Shown here piece after piece: positions 6,889 to 13,992 of a DNA stretch of 17,821 bases (position 1 is its first letter; each line of letters opens with the position of its first letter). This stretch comes from Pseudomonadota bacterium (lineage in GTDB: Bacteria > Pseudomonadota > Alphaproteobacteria > Sphingomonadales > Sphingomonadaceae), in the NCBI GenBank assembly GCA_023390415.1, contig JAEWCW010000217.1:1-17821 (forward strand). The letters are read 5' to 3'. The translations under genes were made by a program, and so were the position numbers. The notes under the pieces are model-generated. The model was not told the origin of the DNA and ran no database searches. It saw only the letters and a program-made list of their open reading frames with translations.

Positions 6889-8223
6889 GTGTCTTGGCCC
6901 GTAGTAGAGCTGGGAGGCGTTTTGACGCGGTCCCCTGAGAAGGCGTCGCCGCAATCTCAGCCAGAGCTGCCGTTCGTCGGGTTGGACGCGATCGCGCCGC
7001 ACACGATGACGGTCGCAGAAATGATTCCATTTGGCAGTATGAAAAGCTTGGGCTCGCACTTCCGCGCCGGCGACGTTCTCTATGGACGGCTTCGACCATA
7101 TCTAAATAAAGTTTGGCATGCGGATCGAGAAGGCGCCTGCTCTGGCGAGCTGTTGGTCTTGCGAACGAACGGCAAGCTCGACCCTCGCTTTCTCGCCTAC
7201 CGCCTGCACAGCCGTGACTTCGTGGATTACGCTAGTCATGCAGTAACTGGAGATCGGCCCCGCCTGGACTTCAAGCAGCTCGCTGCATTTCGAACGTCAT
7301 TGCCTCCTGTCGAAGTCCAGCGCCGCATCGTTGCCCGGATCGACGAGCTATTCTCGGAGCTCGACGACGGGGAGGAGGAACTGCGACGGGCACGGGCGGA
7401 GCTGGACACCTATCGCAAGTCTCTGCTGAAAGCGGCGGTGACGGGCGAGCTGACCGCCGACTGGCGCGCCGCCAACCCTCCGAAAGAATCCGGTGCCGAC
7501 CTCCTCCAACGCATCCTCGCTGACCGCCGCGCTCGCTGGGAGGTCCCGAACAAGGGGAAGCAGTACAAGGAGCCTTTGCAGGCTCAGACTAATGATTTGC
7601 CAAAATTGCCAGACGCTTGGGTATGGGCCAGCATCGACCAGCTATCCGTCCGGGTTACAAAGGGCTCCTCACCCGGCTGGCAAGGATTCGACTATCAGGA
7701 TGACGGCATTTTGTTTGTTCGCAGCCAGAACGTCGGCTGGGGTGATCTGAGGCTCTTTGATCAGGTCTATCTCGATCCCAAATTCAATGAAGTTGAGCGA
7801 AAAGCTATCGTTCGGTCCGGTGACGTGCTCCTCAACATTGTCGGCGCATCGATCGGCCGCGCATGTAAGGCTGACCAGCGGTTAGATGGAGCCAATACGA
7901 ATCAAGCGGTAGCCGGTATTCGTCCGGTGACAGCGGCGCTGTCCGACCATCTAGTTTCCTGGTTAGTCAGCCCGGGAGGCCAGAGTGCCATATTCAAGAA
8001 TGTCGTAGAGACGGCTCGTGCCAATCTCAGCCTGGAAGACGTCCGGGGTATAGCCGTACCGCTGCCTCCACTCGATGAGATGACCCAGATCGAAATGGCA
8101 CTTGCGGCGGCAGAGCTGACAGGCTCCGAGGTATTCAAGGAAGCCTCGGACGCCGAGGAAGCGTCAGCAGCGCTCCGACAATCCATCCTCGCCGCCGCAT
8201 TCCGTGGAGAACTCGTCCAGTGA
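6889..8223 (+). CDS. hsdS: Type I restriction-modification specificity subunit HsdS
   Basis: 444 residues. HsdS recognises the bipartite target and holds HsdM and HsdR. Two target-recognition domains are visible: residues ~1-135, and ~227-388, which opens LPKLPDAWVWASI. The first ends in the central coiled-coil spacer, with LPPVEVQRRIVARIDELF then LRRARAELDTYRKSLLKAAV (138-184). The second ends in a matching C-terminal repeat, with VPLPPLDEM then LRQSILAAAFRGEL (390-442). The start is GTG directly after the hsdR TAA. The last codon overlaps the hsdM GTG (GTGA). Base composition is visibly more AT-rich in both recognition domains (for example 7020-7130 and 7590-7960) than in the spacer, as expected if recognition domains are exchanged. 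The target sequence cannot be read from the protein. Confidence 0.94.
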   Translation: MSWPVVELGGVLTRSPEKASPQSQPELPFVGLDAIAPHTMTVAEMIPFGSMKSLGSHFRAGDVLYGRLRPYLNKVWHADREGACSGELLVLRTNGKLDPRFLAYRLHSRDFVDYASHAVTGDRPRLDFKQLAAFRTSLPPVEVQRRIVARIDELFSELDDGEEELRRARAELDTYRKSLLKAAVTGELTADWRAANPPKESGADLLQRILADRRARWEVPNKGKQYKEPLQAQTNDLPKLPDAWVWASIDQLSVRVTKGSSPGWQGFDYQDDGILFVRSQNVGWGDLRLFDQVYLDPKFNEVERKAIVRSGDVLLNIVGASIGRACKADQRLDGANTNQAVAGIRPVTAALSDHLVSWLVSPGGQSAIFKNVVETARANLSLEDVRGIAVPLPPLDEMTQIEMALAAAELTGSEVFKEASDAEEASAALRQSILAAAFRGELVQ

Positions 8224-9680
8224 ACGAACAAACGCTCGTTGCGAAAGTGTGGAGCTACGCGCACGTTCTGAGGGACGACGGAGTCTCGTTCGGCGACTAT
8301 CTCGGACAGATCAGCTTTCTTCTCTTCCTGAAGATGGACGAGGAACGCGGGAAGGCACTCAACGAACCCTCTGCTTTGCCGGCGGATTGCCGGTGGGGGA
8401 CGCTGCGCACACTCTCCGGTGAGGCGCTCGACGCCCATTACAAGGAGGTGCTGGCTAGGCTCTCGCGTCGGAGCGACATCGTCGGCACCCTCTTCCTCAA
8501 GGCCGAGAGCAAGATCGCCGATCCGGCCAAGCTGCAGCGGCTGGTTGGCCTGATCGACGGCGAGACCTGGATGGGTCTCAACGTCGACGTGAAGGGCACG
8601 ATCTACGAAGGGTTGCTGGAGCGGAACGCCGGCGAGGTGAAGTCCGGCGCCGGCCAGTATTTCACACCGCGCCCACTGATCCAGGCGATCATCGACGTGA
8701 TGGACCCCGAGCCTAGGGAAACGGTTCACGATCCAGCCTGCGGTACCGGCGGCTTCCTTCTAGCAGCCTACGAGCACATGCGCGGCAAGCCCGAGGCGAA
8801 CGACCGCACCGCCGCGCGCCGTCTGCGCGAGGAAAAGCTCTCGGGGCACGACATCGTCCCCGAGGTCGTGCGGCTTTGCGCGATGAACCTTTATCTGCAC
8901 GGCATTGGCGGTGGCGAATCGCCAGTGTCGCAGCGCGACGCCCTGCTCGCCGACGATGGCCGGCGTTACGACCTCGTTCTCACCAACCCCCCATTTGGCA
9001 AGCGTCAGTCGTTCCGGATCGTCAATTCGGAAGGGGCGATCGAGAGCGAGCGGCAGGACTATGTCCGCGACGATTTCACTGTCACCACGGGCAACAAGCA
9101 GCTCAATTTTCTCCAGCACATCATGTCGATCCTGACCCGGTCGGGGTCGGCAGCGGTGGTGATGCCCGACAACGTGCTTTTCGAGGGCGGTGCCGGTGAA
9201 ACCCTGCGCAGGAAGCTGCTCAAGGATTTCGACTTCCACACCCTGCTCCGGCTGCCGACCGGCATCTGGTACAGCCAGGGCGTCAAGGCGAACGTGCTGT
9301 TCTTCGACCGGGCGCCCGCCGGCGAGCGCATCGCGACCGAAGAGCTGTGGGTCTACGATTTCCGCACCAACCAGCGCTTCACCCTGCGCGAGCGGCCCCT
9401 CAAGCGCTCGGACCTGGACGATTTCGTTGACTGCTACGGAAAAAAGCACGAGCGCCACAAACGGAAGGAAACCGAGCGCTTTCGCCGTTTCTCCTACGAG
9501 GAGCTGGCGAAGCGCGACAAGCTTAATCTCGACATTTTCTGGCTGAAGGACGCCAGCGCGACCGACCCGGACACCCTGCCCCCGCCAGACGAGGTGGCGG
9601 CCGAGATCGTGACCAGCCTGGAGCTTGCACTGGAGAAGTTTAGAAGCGTGGCGGGGAAGCTTGCCACTCCGAACACCTAG
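8220..9680 (+). CDS. hsdM: Type I restriction-modification methyltransferase subunit HsdM
   Basis: 486 residues. HsdM transfers methyl from S-adenosylmethionine to adenine N6 in the HsdS target. An N-terminal helical HsdM_N domain (~10-130) precedes the methylase fold. Motif I is DPACGTGGF (171-179), and the catalytic motif IV is NPPF (256-259), the gamma-type arrangement. The NPPF residues mark adenine-N6 chemistry. Translation starts at GTG 8220, sharing four bases with the hsdS stop, so the three genes form one tightly coupled operon. The order R-S-M differs from the more familiar R-M-S or M-S-R. No internal stop or frameshift was seen. The TAG at 9678-9680 is followed by a 20-bp palindrome. 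Confidence 0.95.
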   Translation: MNEQTLVAKVWSYAHVLRDDGVSFGDYLGQISFLLFLKMDEERGKALNEPSALPADCRWGTLRTLSGEALDAHYKEVLARLSRRSDIVGTLFLKAESKIADPAKLQRLVGLIDGETWMGLNVDVKGTIYEGLLERNAGEVKSGAGQYFTPRPLIQAIIDVMDPEPRETVHDPACGTGGFLLAAYEHMRGKPEANDRTAARRLREEKLSGHDIVPEVVRLCAMNLYLHGIGGGESPVSQRDALLADDGRRYDLVLTNPPFGKRQSFRIVNSEGAIESERQDYVRDDFTVTTGNKQLNFLQHIMSILTRSGSAAVVMPDNVLFEGGAGETLRRKLLKDFDFHTLLRLPTGIWYSQGVKANVLFFDRAPAGERIATEELWVYDFRTNQRFTLRERPLKRSDLDDFVDCYGKKHERHKRKETERFRRFSYEELAKRDKLNLDIFWLKDASATDPDTLPPPDEVAAEIVTSLELALEKFRSVAGKLATPNT

Positions 9681-9695
9681 CCCGCCAGCGCTTTG

Positions 9696-9715
9696 CCGCG
9701 CGCAATTGCGCGCGG
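9696..9715. terminator. Perfect 20-bp palindrome after hsdM
   Basis: CCGCGCGCAATTGCGCGCGG begins 16 bases after the hsdM stop and can form a 9-10 bp GC-rich stem. No T-run follows on either strand, so it is a non-canonical terminator or RNA-end stabiliser at best. An 11-base match, CTTTGCCGCGC, occurs here (9691-9701) and before hsdR (4114-4124). Confidence 0.4.
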
Positions 9716-9988
9716 TCGCGGTCGCAGGGATTGGGGGCACCCTCTCTCACTGAGTTTGGGAAAATCGCACCTCGGAAGAGGGGCTTGGCGTTTTAGTTCG
9801 ATTCCGCTAAGGGCGCACACTTCCAAAGCAGCAGCAATGGAAAGGGACCCCGTCAAAGTACCACTTTGATGGGATTTCGTGCGGGAGGCAGTCTCGAAAG
9901 GGATAGCCGTCTGGACCGCTAAACTTCGCCAGTCCGCCATAGCCTCGTGCGAAGGCGGAGCAACGAGAGTGAGAAAGACAAAGGACAC
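9716..9988 (+). promoter_or_regulatory. Region between hsdM and rplK: candidate rplK promoter and leader
   Basis: No gene is evident. TTGGCG (9785-9790), a 17-base spacer and TAAGGG (9808-9813) form a candidate rplKA promoter. An AT-rich hairpin occupies 9849-9873: CCCGTCAAAGT with ACTTTGATGGG around ACC, with one G-T pair. Nearer the gene, TCCGCC (9933-9938) can pair with GGCGGA (9954-9959), and alternatively CTCGT (9944-9948) with ACGAG (9963-9967). This is the place where an L1-binding feedback site would be expected, but I cannot match a consensus. AAAGGA before ATG 9989 is the ribosome-binding site. Confidence 0.4.
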
Positions 9989-10420
9989 ATGGCTAAGAAG
10001 ATAACGGGCTATATCAAGCTCCAGGTGCCCGCGGGCGCCGCCAATCCGTCGCCGCCGATCGGCCCGGCCCTCGGCCAGCGCGGCGTCAACATCATGGAAT
10101 TCTGCAAGGCGTTCAACGCCCAGACCGGCGACATGGAGAAAGGGATGCCGATCCCGACCGTGATCACCGTCTATGCGGACCGCAGCTTCTCGTTCGAGAT
10201 GAAGACCCCGCCGGCGACCTACTTCCTGAAGAAGGCGGCCAAGATCTCGTCGGGCTCCAAGGAGCCGGGCAAGTCGACCGCAGGTCGGGTGACGCGCGGG
10301 CAGCTGCGCGACATCGCCGAAGCGAAGATGAAGGATCTCAACGCCACCGATCTCGACGCGGCGACCAAGATCATCGAGGGCAGCGCCCGGGCCATGGGCC
10401 TCGAAGTGGTGGAGGGCTAA
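9989..10420 (+). CDS. rplK: 50S ribosomal protein L11
   Basis: 143 residues, normal length. L11 binds the GTPase-associated region of 23S rRNA and takes part in factor binding and the stringent response. Seen: KKITGYIKLQVPAGAANPSP, then PIGPALGQRGVNIMEFCKAFN near residues 24-44; TPPATYFLKKAA near 70; and the rRNA-binding C-terminal part with TRGQLRDIAEAKMKDLN. The ATG at 9989 fits the family N terminus (MAKK); the upstream open frame to 9947 has no homology. The rplA ribosome-binding site GGAGGG overlaps its last codons, so the pair is co-translated. Confidence 0.97.
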   Translation: MAKKITGYIKLQVPAGAANPSPPIGPALGQRGVNIMEFCKAFNAQTGDMEKGMPIPTVITVYADRSFSFEMKTPPATYFLKKAAKISSGSKEPGKSTAGRVTRGQLRDIAEAKMKDLNATDLDAATKIIEGSARAMGLEVVEG

Positions 10421-10424
10421 GACC

Positions 10425-11123
10425 ATGGCAAAGCTCACGAAGAAGCAGAAGGCGCTCGCCGCCGCGGTCGACACGCAGCGGCTCTACGGGGTCGACGAGG
10501 CGATCGAGACCCTGAAGGCCAACGCCACCGCCAAGTTCGACGAGACCATCGAGGTCGCGCTCAACCTCGGCGTCGATCCCCGCCACGCAGATCAAATGGT
10601 CCGGGGCGTGGTGACGCTGCCCGCCGGTACCGGCAAGGACGTCCGCGTCGCGGTGTTCGCGCGCGGCGGCAAGGCCGAGGAAGCGACTGCGGCGGGCGCC
10701 GATGTCGTCGGCGCCGAGGACCTGATGGAGACCATCCAGGGCGGCACCATCGATTTCGACCGCGTGATCGCGACCCCGGACATGATGGGCATCGTCGGCC
10801 GGCTCGGTAAGGTGCTCGGCCCCAAGGGCCTGATGCCGAACCCGAAGCTCGGCACGGTCACGCCGAACGTCGCGGAGGCGGTCAAGGCGGCCAAGGGCGG
10901 CCAGGTCGAGTTCCGCGTCGAGAAGGCCGGGATCATCCATTCGGGCATCGGCAAGGCGAGCTTCTCGAACGAGGATCTGCGCCGCAACTTCGACGCCTTC
11001 GTCGACGCGATCGTCAAGGCGAAGCCGTCGGGCGCCAAGGGCAAGTACGTCAAGAAGGTCGCCCTGAGCTCAACCATGGGCCCGGGCCTCAAGCTCGACG
11101 CGGCGGAAGTCGCCTCGGTCTGA
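10425..11123 (+). CDS. rplA: 50S ribosomal protein L1
   Basis: 232 residues, normal length. L1 forms the mobile stalk at the ribosomal E site and, in studied bacteria, represses translation of its own rplKA mRNA. Seen: an N-terminal helix with KKQKALAAAVD; HADQMVRGVVTLPAGTGK near residues 53-70; the conserved GRLGKVLGPKGLMPNPKLGT at about 125-144; and a C-terminal STMGPGLKLD. ATG 10425 lies four bases after the rplK stop, with GGAGGG at 10411-10416. A strong terminator follows, so unlike the Escherichia coli arrangement, transcription is not expected to continue into rplJL, which is also on the other strand. Confidence 0.97.
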   Translation: MAKLTKKQKALAAAVDTQRLYGVDEAIETLKANATAKFDETIEVALNLGVDPRHADQMVRGVVTLPAGTGKDVRVAVFARGGKAEEATAAGADVVGAEDLMETIQGGTIDFDRVIATPDMMGIVGRLGKVLGPKGLMPNPKLGTVTPNVAEAVKAAKGGQVEFRVEKAGIIHSGIGKASFSNEDLRRNFDAFVDAIVKAKPSGAKGKYVKKVALSSTMGPGLKLDAAEVASV

Positions 11124-11147
11124 TCTGACCAAAGCCCAACAAGAAAG

Positions 11148-11182
11148 AGGGCCGGGGCGGCGACGCTCCGGCCCTTTTCCTT
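11148..11182 (+). terminator. Rho-independent terminator of rplKA
   Basis: AGGGCCGGGGC (11148-11158) pairs with GCTCCGGCCCT (11165-11175), an 11-bp stem with one G-T pair and a six-base loop. It is followed by TTTTCCTTTG. It lies 24 bases after the rplA stop. Confidence 0.85.
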
Positions 11183-11234
11183 TGCCTCCAGCCCCTCCGG
11201 CCGTCACAAACGCCCTGGGACGCAGAGGAGCGCA

Positions 11235-12257
11235 ATGACGGAGAAAGGCCGGCTTGCGGCGCGCCACCTCGTGGCGATGGGGACGTCGATGATGGAGTCG
11301 GGCAAGGGCCGGCAGGCCGCCGCCCTCGTCCGCGAGAATCTCGCCGCGGCGCCCGACGATCCCGTGCTTCGCGAGGCCGCGGCGATCGTGCTGCAGCACA
11401 AGGTGCAGACCTATCACCGGCGCATGCTGGCCGACGAGCGCCGCAACGCCGCCTACCGGCGCGGCATCGAGGCGCATGCGCGCGGCAAGGTCGTGCTGGA
11501 CATCGGCGCCGGCTCCGGCCTGCTCGCGATGATCGCCGCACGCGCCGGCGCCGCCCACGTCTACACGGTCGAGAAGAACGGCGCGGTGGCCGAGACGGCG
11601 CGCGAGATTGTCGCCCGTAACGGCTATGCCGACCGGATCACCGTGATCGGCAGGCTATCGACGGAGCTCACGCGCGAGGATATCGGCGGCGGCGCCGACC
11701 TCATCGTCTCGGAGCTGTTCGCCAACGATCTGATCTGCGAGGAAATCCTGCCGAGCCTGCGCCACGCACGACGCGCGTTGGGTCGGCCCGGGGCCGAGAT
11801 CATGCCGCGCCACGCCGCAATTCGGGTCGCCCTGGCCAGATATGACGGCCGCCGCCCGCCGCGCGCGGGCATGGTCGAAGGCTTCGACCTCAGTCCCTTC
11901 AACAGCCACGGCAGCTCGATCCTCAGCCTCAATGGCGGCACCTCGAAACTCGCCGCGATGGGGCCGCATGCGGATCTGTTCCACTTCGATTTCCACGATC
12001 CGGACATCCCTCCCGAGGACCGCGCCCAGGCGGTGCTGACCTCGTCCGGCGGGCGCGTCGACGGAGTCGCCCAGTGGATCTGGTTCCGCTTCGACGAGGC
12101 GACGGACTATGAAAATCGGCCGGGCTCCGAGTCCCACTGGGCGATCGTCTTCACGCCGTTCGACGAGCCGGTCCAAACCAAGGCGGGCGAGCGGATCGCG
12201 ATCGAGGGCTGGCGCGACGATCGCCACCTCCGCGTGTGGCGCGGGTCGTCACGCTGA
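11235..12257 (+). CDS. Protein-arginine-methyltransferase-like (PRMT-fold) methyltransferase
   Basis: 340 residues. It is a class I SAM-dependent methyltransferase with the PRMT signature. Motif I is VLDIGAGSGLL (87-97), and the acidic end of strand 2 is E113 (TVEKN). A double-E loop, S159-E160...E169-E170 (SELFANDLICEEI), has the nine-residue spacing of the two catalytic glutamates of PRMTs. S280-H281-W282 stands where PRMTs have THW. Before the fold lies a ~60-residue helical, TPR-like stretch. In eukaryotes this architecture methylates arginine side chains; bacterial members are little studied and may have been annotated loosely as L11 methyltransferases. It is not PrmA-like, because the PrmA motif pattern is absent. 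It follows the rplA terminator by ~50 bases, so it needs its own promoter, which I could not place. ATG 11235 has GAGGAG four bases upstream. The substrate is unknown. Confidence 0.8.
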   Translation: MTEKGRLAARHLVAMGTSMMESGKGRQAAALVRENLAAAPDDPVLREAAAIVLQHKVQTYHRRMLADERRNAAYRRGIEAHARGKVVLDIGAGSGLLAMIAARAGAAHVYTVEKNGAVAETAREIVARNGYADRITVIGRLSTELTREDIGGGADLIVSELFANDLICEEILPSLRHARRALGRPGAEIMPRHAAIRVALARYDGRRPPRAGMVEGFDLSPFNSHGSSILSLNGGTSKLAAMGPHADLFHFDFHDPDIPPEDRAQAVLTSSGGRVDGVAQWIWFRFDEATDYENRPGSESHWAIVFTPFDEPVQTKAGERIAIEGWRDDRHLRVWRGSSR

Positions 12258-12307
12258 TCGTCCGCAGTCGATCCAGCGAATTGAACCGATCTGGCAGTCA
12301 AATGCAC

Positions 12308-12336
12308 TTGACGATTGGCTCGCACGCCGGTCCGAT
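12308..12336 (+). promoter_or_regulatory. Weak promoter candidate for the small membrane protein gene
   Basis: TTGACG (12308-12313) is a good -35 hexamer. The 17-base-spaced TCCGAT is a poor -10. It lies in the gap between the PRMT-like gene and the small gene. Confidence 0.28.
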
Positions 12337-12360
12337 GGGGGGCGTAAAAGGAGGAAACAA

Positions 12361-12603
12361 ATGCGTCTGAAGGCCCTTACGACTGCCGTCGCCGCGTCGG
12401 CCCTTGCGATGTCGAGCGTCGCCGTCGCCCAGCAAGCGGCGCCCAGCGCAGCTTCAACTCAGCTCGAGCCGATGTCCGAGGAGGTGGAGGGCAGCCAGGT
12501 CCGAGGCGGTTTCCTCCTGCCGCTCGCGTTCGTCATCGCGGTCATCGTCGGCGTCCTCCTGCTCACGAAGGACGATGAGGAGGACTTCCCGGTCAGCCCC
12601 TGA
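12361..12603 (+). CDS. Small secreted/membrane protein with signal peptide and one span, function unknown
   Basis: 80 residues. An N-terminal signal-like segment (KALTTAVAASALAMSSVAVAQ) has a plausible cleavage after AVA. It is followed by a polar linker, a hydrophobic span at about residues 51-69 (LLPLAFVIAVIVGVLLL) and a short acidic tail, KDDEEDFPVSP. A very strong AGGAGG (12349-12354) precedes ATG 12361, so the much longer upstream open frame is not the start. If the signal is cleaved, the tail would face the cytoplasm and the linker the periplasm; if not, it is a two-span protein. I have no functional assignment. It may share a transcript with the PRMT-like gene ~100 bases upstream. Confidence 0.72.
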   Translation: MRLKALTTAVAASALAMSSVAVAQQAAPSAASTQLEPMSEEVEGSQVRGGFLLPLAFVIAVIVGVLLLTKDDEEDFPVSP

Positions 12604-12675
12604 TGGCCTGCGCCGCGGCGCTCGGCTGAGACAATGGAGAGCGAAGCGTCACCGAGGCCTCGCATCCCGACCAAC

Positions 12676-12713
12676 GAAAAAGGGCGGCACCCCTGGGGGA
12701 GCCGCCCTTTCCG
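12676..12713 (-). terminator. Rho-independent terminator of rplJL
   Basis: AAAGGGCGGC (12679-12688) is the exact complement of GCCGCCCTTT (12701-12710). On the minus strand the stem is followed by a TTTTT run (plus-strand AAAAA, 12677-12681). It lies between the convergent small membrane protein gene and rplL and may serve both. Confidence 0.82.
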
Positions 12714-12739
12714 TTTCGAAGCGCCCGAAGGCGCCGCGA

Positions 12740-13117
12740 TTACTTGAGCTCGACGGTGCCGCCGGCTTCCTCGATCTGCTTCTTGATCTTCTCGGCCTCG
12801 TCCTTGCCGACGCCTTCCTTGATCGGCTTCGGAGCGCCCTCGACCAGCGCCTTGGCTTCGCCGAGGCCCAGGCCGGTGATCGCGCGGACTTCCTTGATCA
12901 CGTTGATCTTCTTGCCGCCGTCGCCCGTGAGGATGACGTCGAACTCGGTCTGCTCTTCAGCAGCCGGAGCAGCGGCGCCGCCGCCGGCCGGGCCCGCAAC
13001 CGCAACAGCGGCGGCGGCCGAAACGCCCCACTTCTCTTCGAGCGCCTTGGCGAGGTCGGCGGCTTCAAGAACGGTCAGCTCGCTCAGCTGATCGACGAGT
13101 GCATTGATGTCTGCCAT
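12740..13117 (-). CDS. rplL: 50S ribosomal protein L7/L12
   Basis: 125 residues, normal length. L7/L12 dimers form the flexible stalk, anchored on L10, that recruits translation factors. The N-terminal dimerisation part (INALVDQLSELTVLEAADLA) leads to the expected alanine/glycine/proline-rich hinge (residues ~33-53). The conserved C-terminal domain includes KKINVIKEVRAITGLGLGEA, then KALVEGAPKPIKEGV. Start ATG is at 13115-13117 with AGGAGA upstream on this strand. It follows rplJ by 54 bases in the usual J-L order, but the pair is on the strand opposite to rplKA and rpoB. Confidence 0.97.
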   Translation of the reverse strand: MADINALVDQLSELTVLEAADLAKALEEKWGVSAAAAVAVAGPAGGGAAAPAAEEQTEFDVILTGDGGKKINVIKEVRAITGLGLGEAKALVEGAPKPIKEGVGKDEAEKIKKQIEEAGGTVELK

Positions 13118-13171
13118 TTTAAGTCTCCTGTTCGGGCCCGCAGGCCTCGAGGGTTCAGTTCAATCGGGAAA

Positions 13172-13687
13172 TCAGGCGTCTGCCTTGGCCGCAAAGGCCC
13201 CGACGACACGCGCCAGCATCGCACCCGGCTCGTTGATGGTCCGCGCAATCTTGGTCGCGGGCGCCTGGATAAGGCCCACGATCGTCGCACGCAGTTCATC
13301 GAGAGACGGAAGCTCGGCCAGCGCCTTGACGCCGTTCACGTCGAGGACGGTGTCACCCATCGCGCCGCCAACGATCTCGAAGCGATCGGTGGTCTTGGCG
13401 AAATCGACCGCGACCTTGGCGGCCGCGACCGGATCGGTCGACGTGGCGAGGGCCGTCGGCCCCGTCAGCATCTCCCCGATCGGGGCGTAGGTGGTGCCCT
13501 CGAGCGCGATCAAGGTCAGCGTATTCTTGGTCACCTTGAAGGACGCACCGGCATCCCGCATCCGATTCCTGAGGGTCGTGGACTGGGCCACGGTCAGGCC
13601 GAGATTGCGGGTGACGACCACCACTGCAGTCTCGTTGAACGTCTGCTTGAGCTGCGCGACCTGCTCGGTTTTCTGAGCTCGATCCAT
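13172..13687 (-). CDS. rplJ: 50S ribosomal protein L10
   Basis: 171 residues, normal length. L10 anchors the L7/L12 dimers on the 50S stalk base and, in studied bacteria, represses its own rplJL mRNA. Seen: KTEQVAQLKQTFNETAVVVV, then VTRNLGLTV, LRNRMRDAGASFKVTKNTL near residues 40-58, GPTALATSTDP near 75, and an alanine-rich C-terminal helix that would carry L7/L12. ATG 13685-13687 has TAGGAG about eight bases upstream. The open frame continues upstream to 13933 but without homology; that stretch is the structured leader. Confidence 0.97.
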   Translation of the reverse strand: MDRAQKTEQVAQLKQTFNETAVVVVTRNLGLTVAQSTTLRNRMRDAGASFKVTKNTLTLIALEGTTYAPIGEMLTGPTALATSTDPVAAAKVAVDFAKTTDRFEIVGGAMGDTVLDVNGVKALAELPSLDELRATIVGLIQAPATKIARTINEPGAMLARVVGAFAAKADA

Positions 13688-13986
13688 GCTTACACTCCTA
13701 TAGCCCGCCGAACCGTTCGACGGGCTGGCTTCGGCCGATCCTGGAGACGGGCTCCCCGACACGGCCGTTCGGCGCCGCCGGAGCCGAAGCCCTGGCGAAG
13801 CCAGTGTCCGAGGGGAGGGTTCGCGCAGCCGATGTCCCGAAGGCTCGGCAGACCGGCATCGGGCAAGGCCCGGCCGGAAAACTCTTCCCCGTCTCGGCGG
13901 GAGATTAAGCCGCTTCGCAAAGCTTGGCGGCACCCGCTGTCTCGGACGGTGGGAAGGGGCGCGCGCGAGGCGGCCCCTTTCCGAAG
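13688..13986 (-). promoter_or_regulatory. Long structured 5' leader of rplJL (possible L10 feedback site)
   Basis: About 300 bases lie between the predicted start of transcription and rplJ with no gene. The stretch 13702-13726 is a near-perfect 25-base dyad: AGCCCGTCGAAC, centre G, then GTTCGGCGGGCT on the transcript, with one T-G pair. It is placed directly before the ribosome-binding site. GGCTTCGGC (13727-13735) exactly complements GCCGAAGCC (13783-13791), with a second near-complement at 13794-13804, so alternative pairings exist. A further stem joins 13952-13960 with 13973-13982. L10-L12 binding to such a leader is established in Escherichia coli; its occurrence here is inference. Confidence 0.5.
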
Positions 13987-13992
13987 CCGCGC

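Noticed and set aside
4114..9701. CTTTGCCGCGC direct repeats as attachment sites of an integrated element
   Set aside because: Only 11 bases, GC-rich and within ordinary hairpins; no integrase gene is present, so it is mentioned only as a weak hint.
8760..9740. 326-residue minus-strand ORF opposite hsdM
   Set aside because: Antisense shadow of a well-motifed methyltransferase gene.
11235..12257. Identification as PrmA (L11 methyltransferase)
   Set aside because: The double-E loop and HW pair fit the PRMT family; proximity to rplK alone is not evidence for PrmA.
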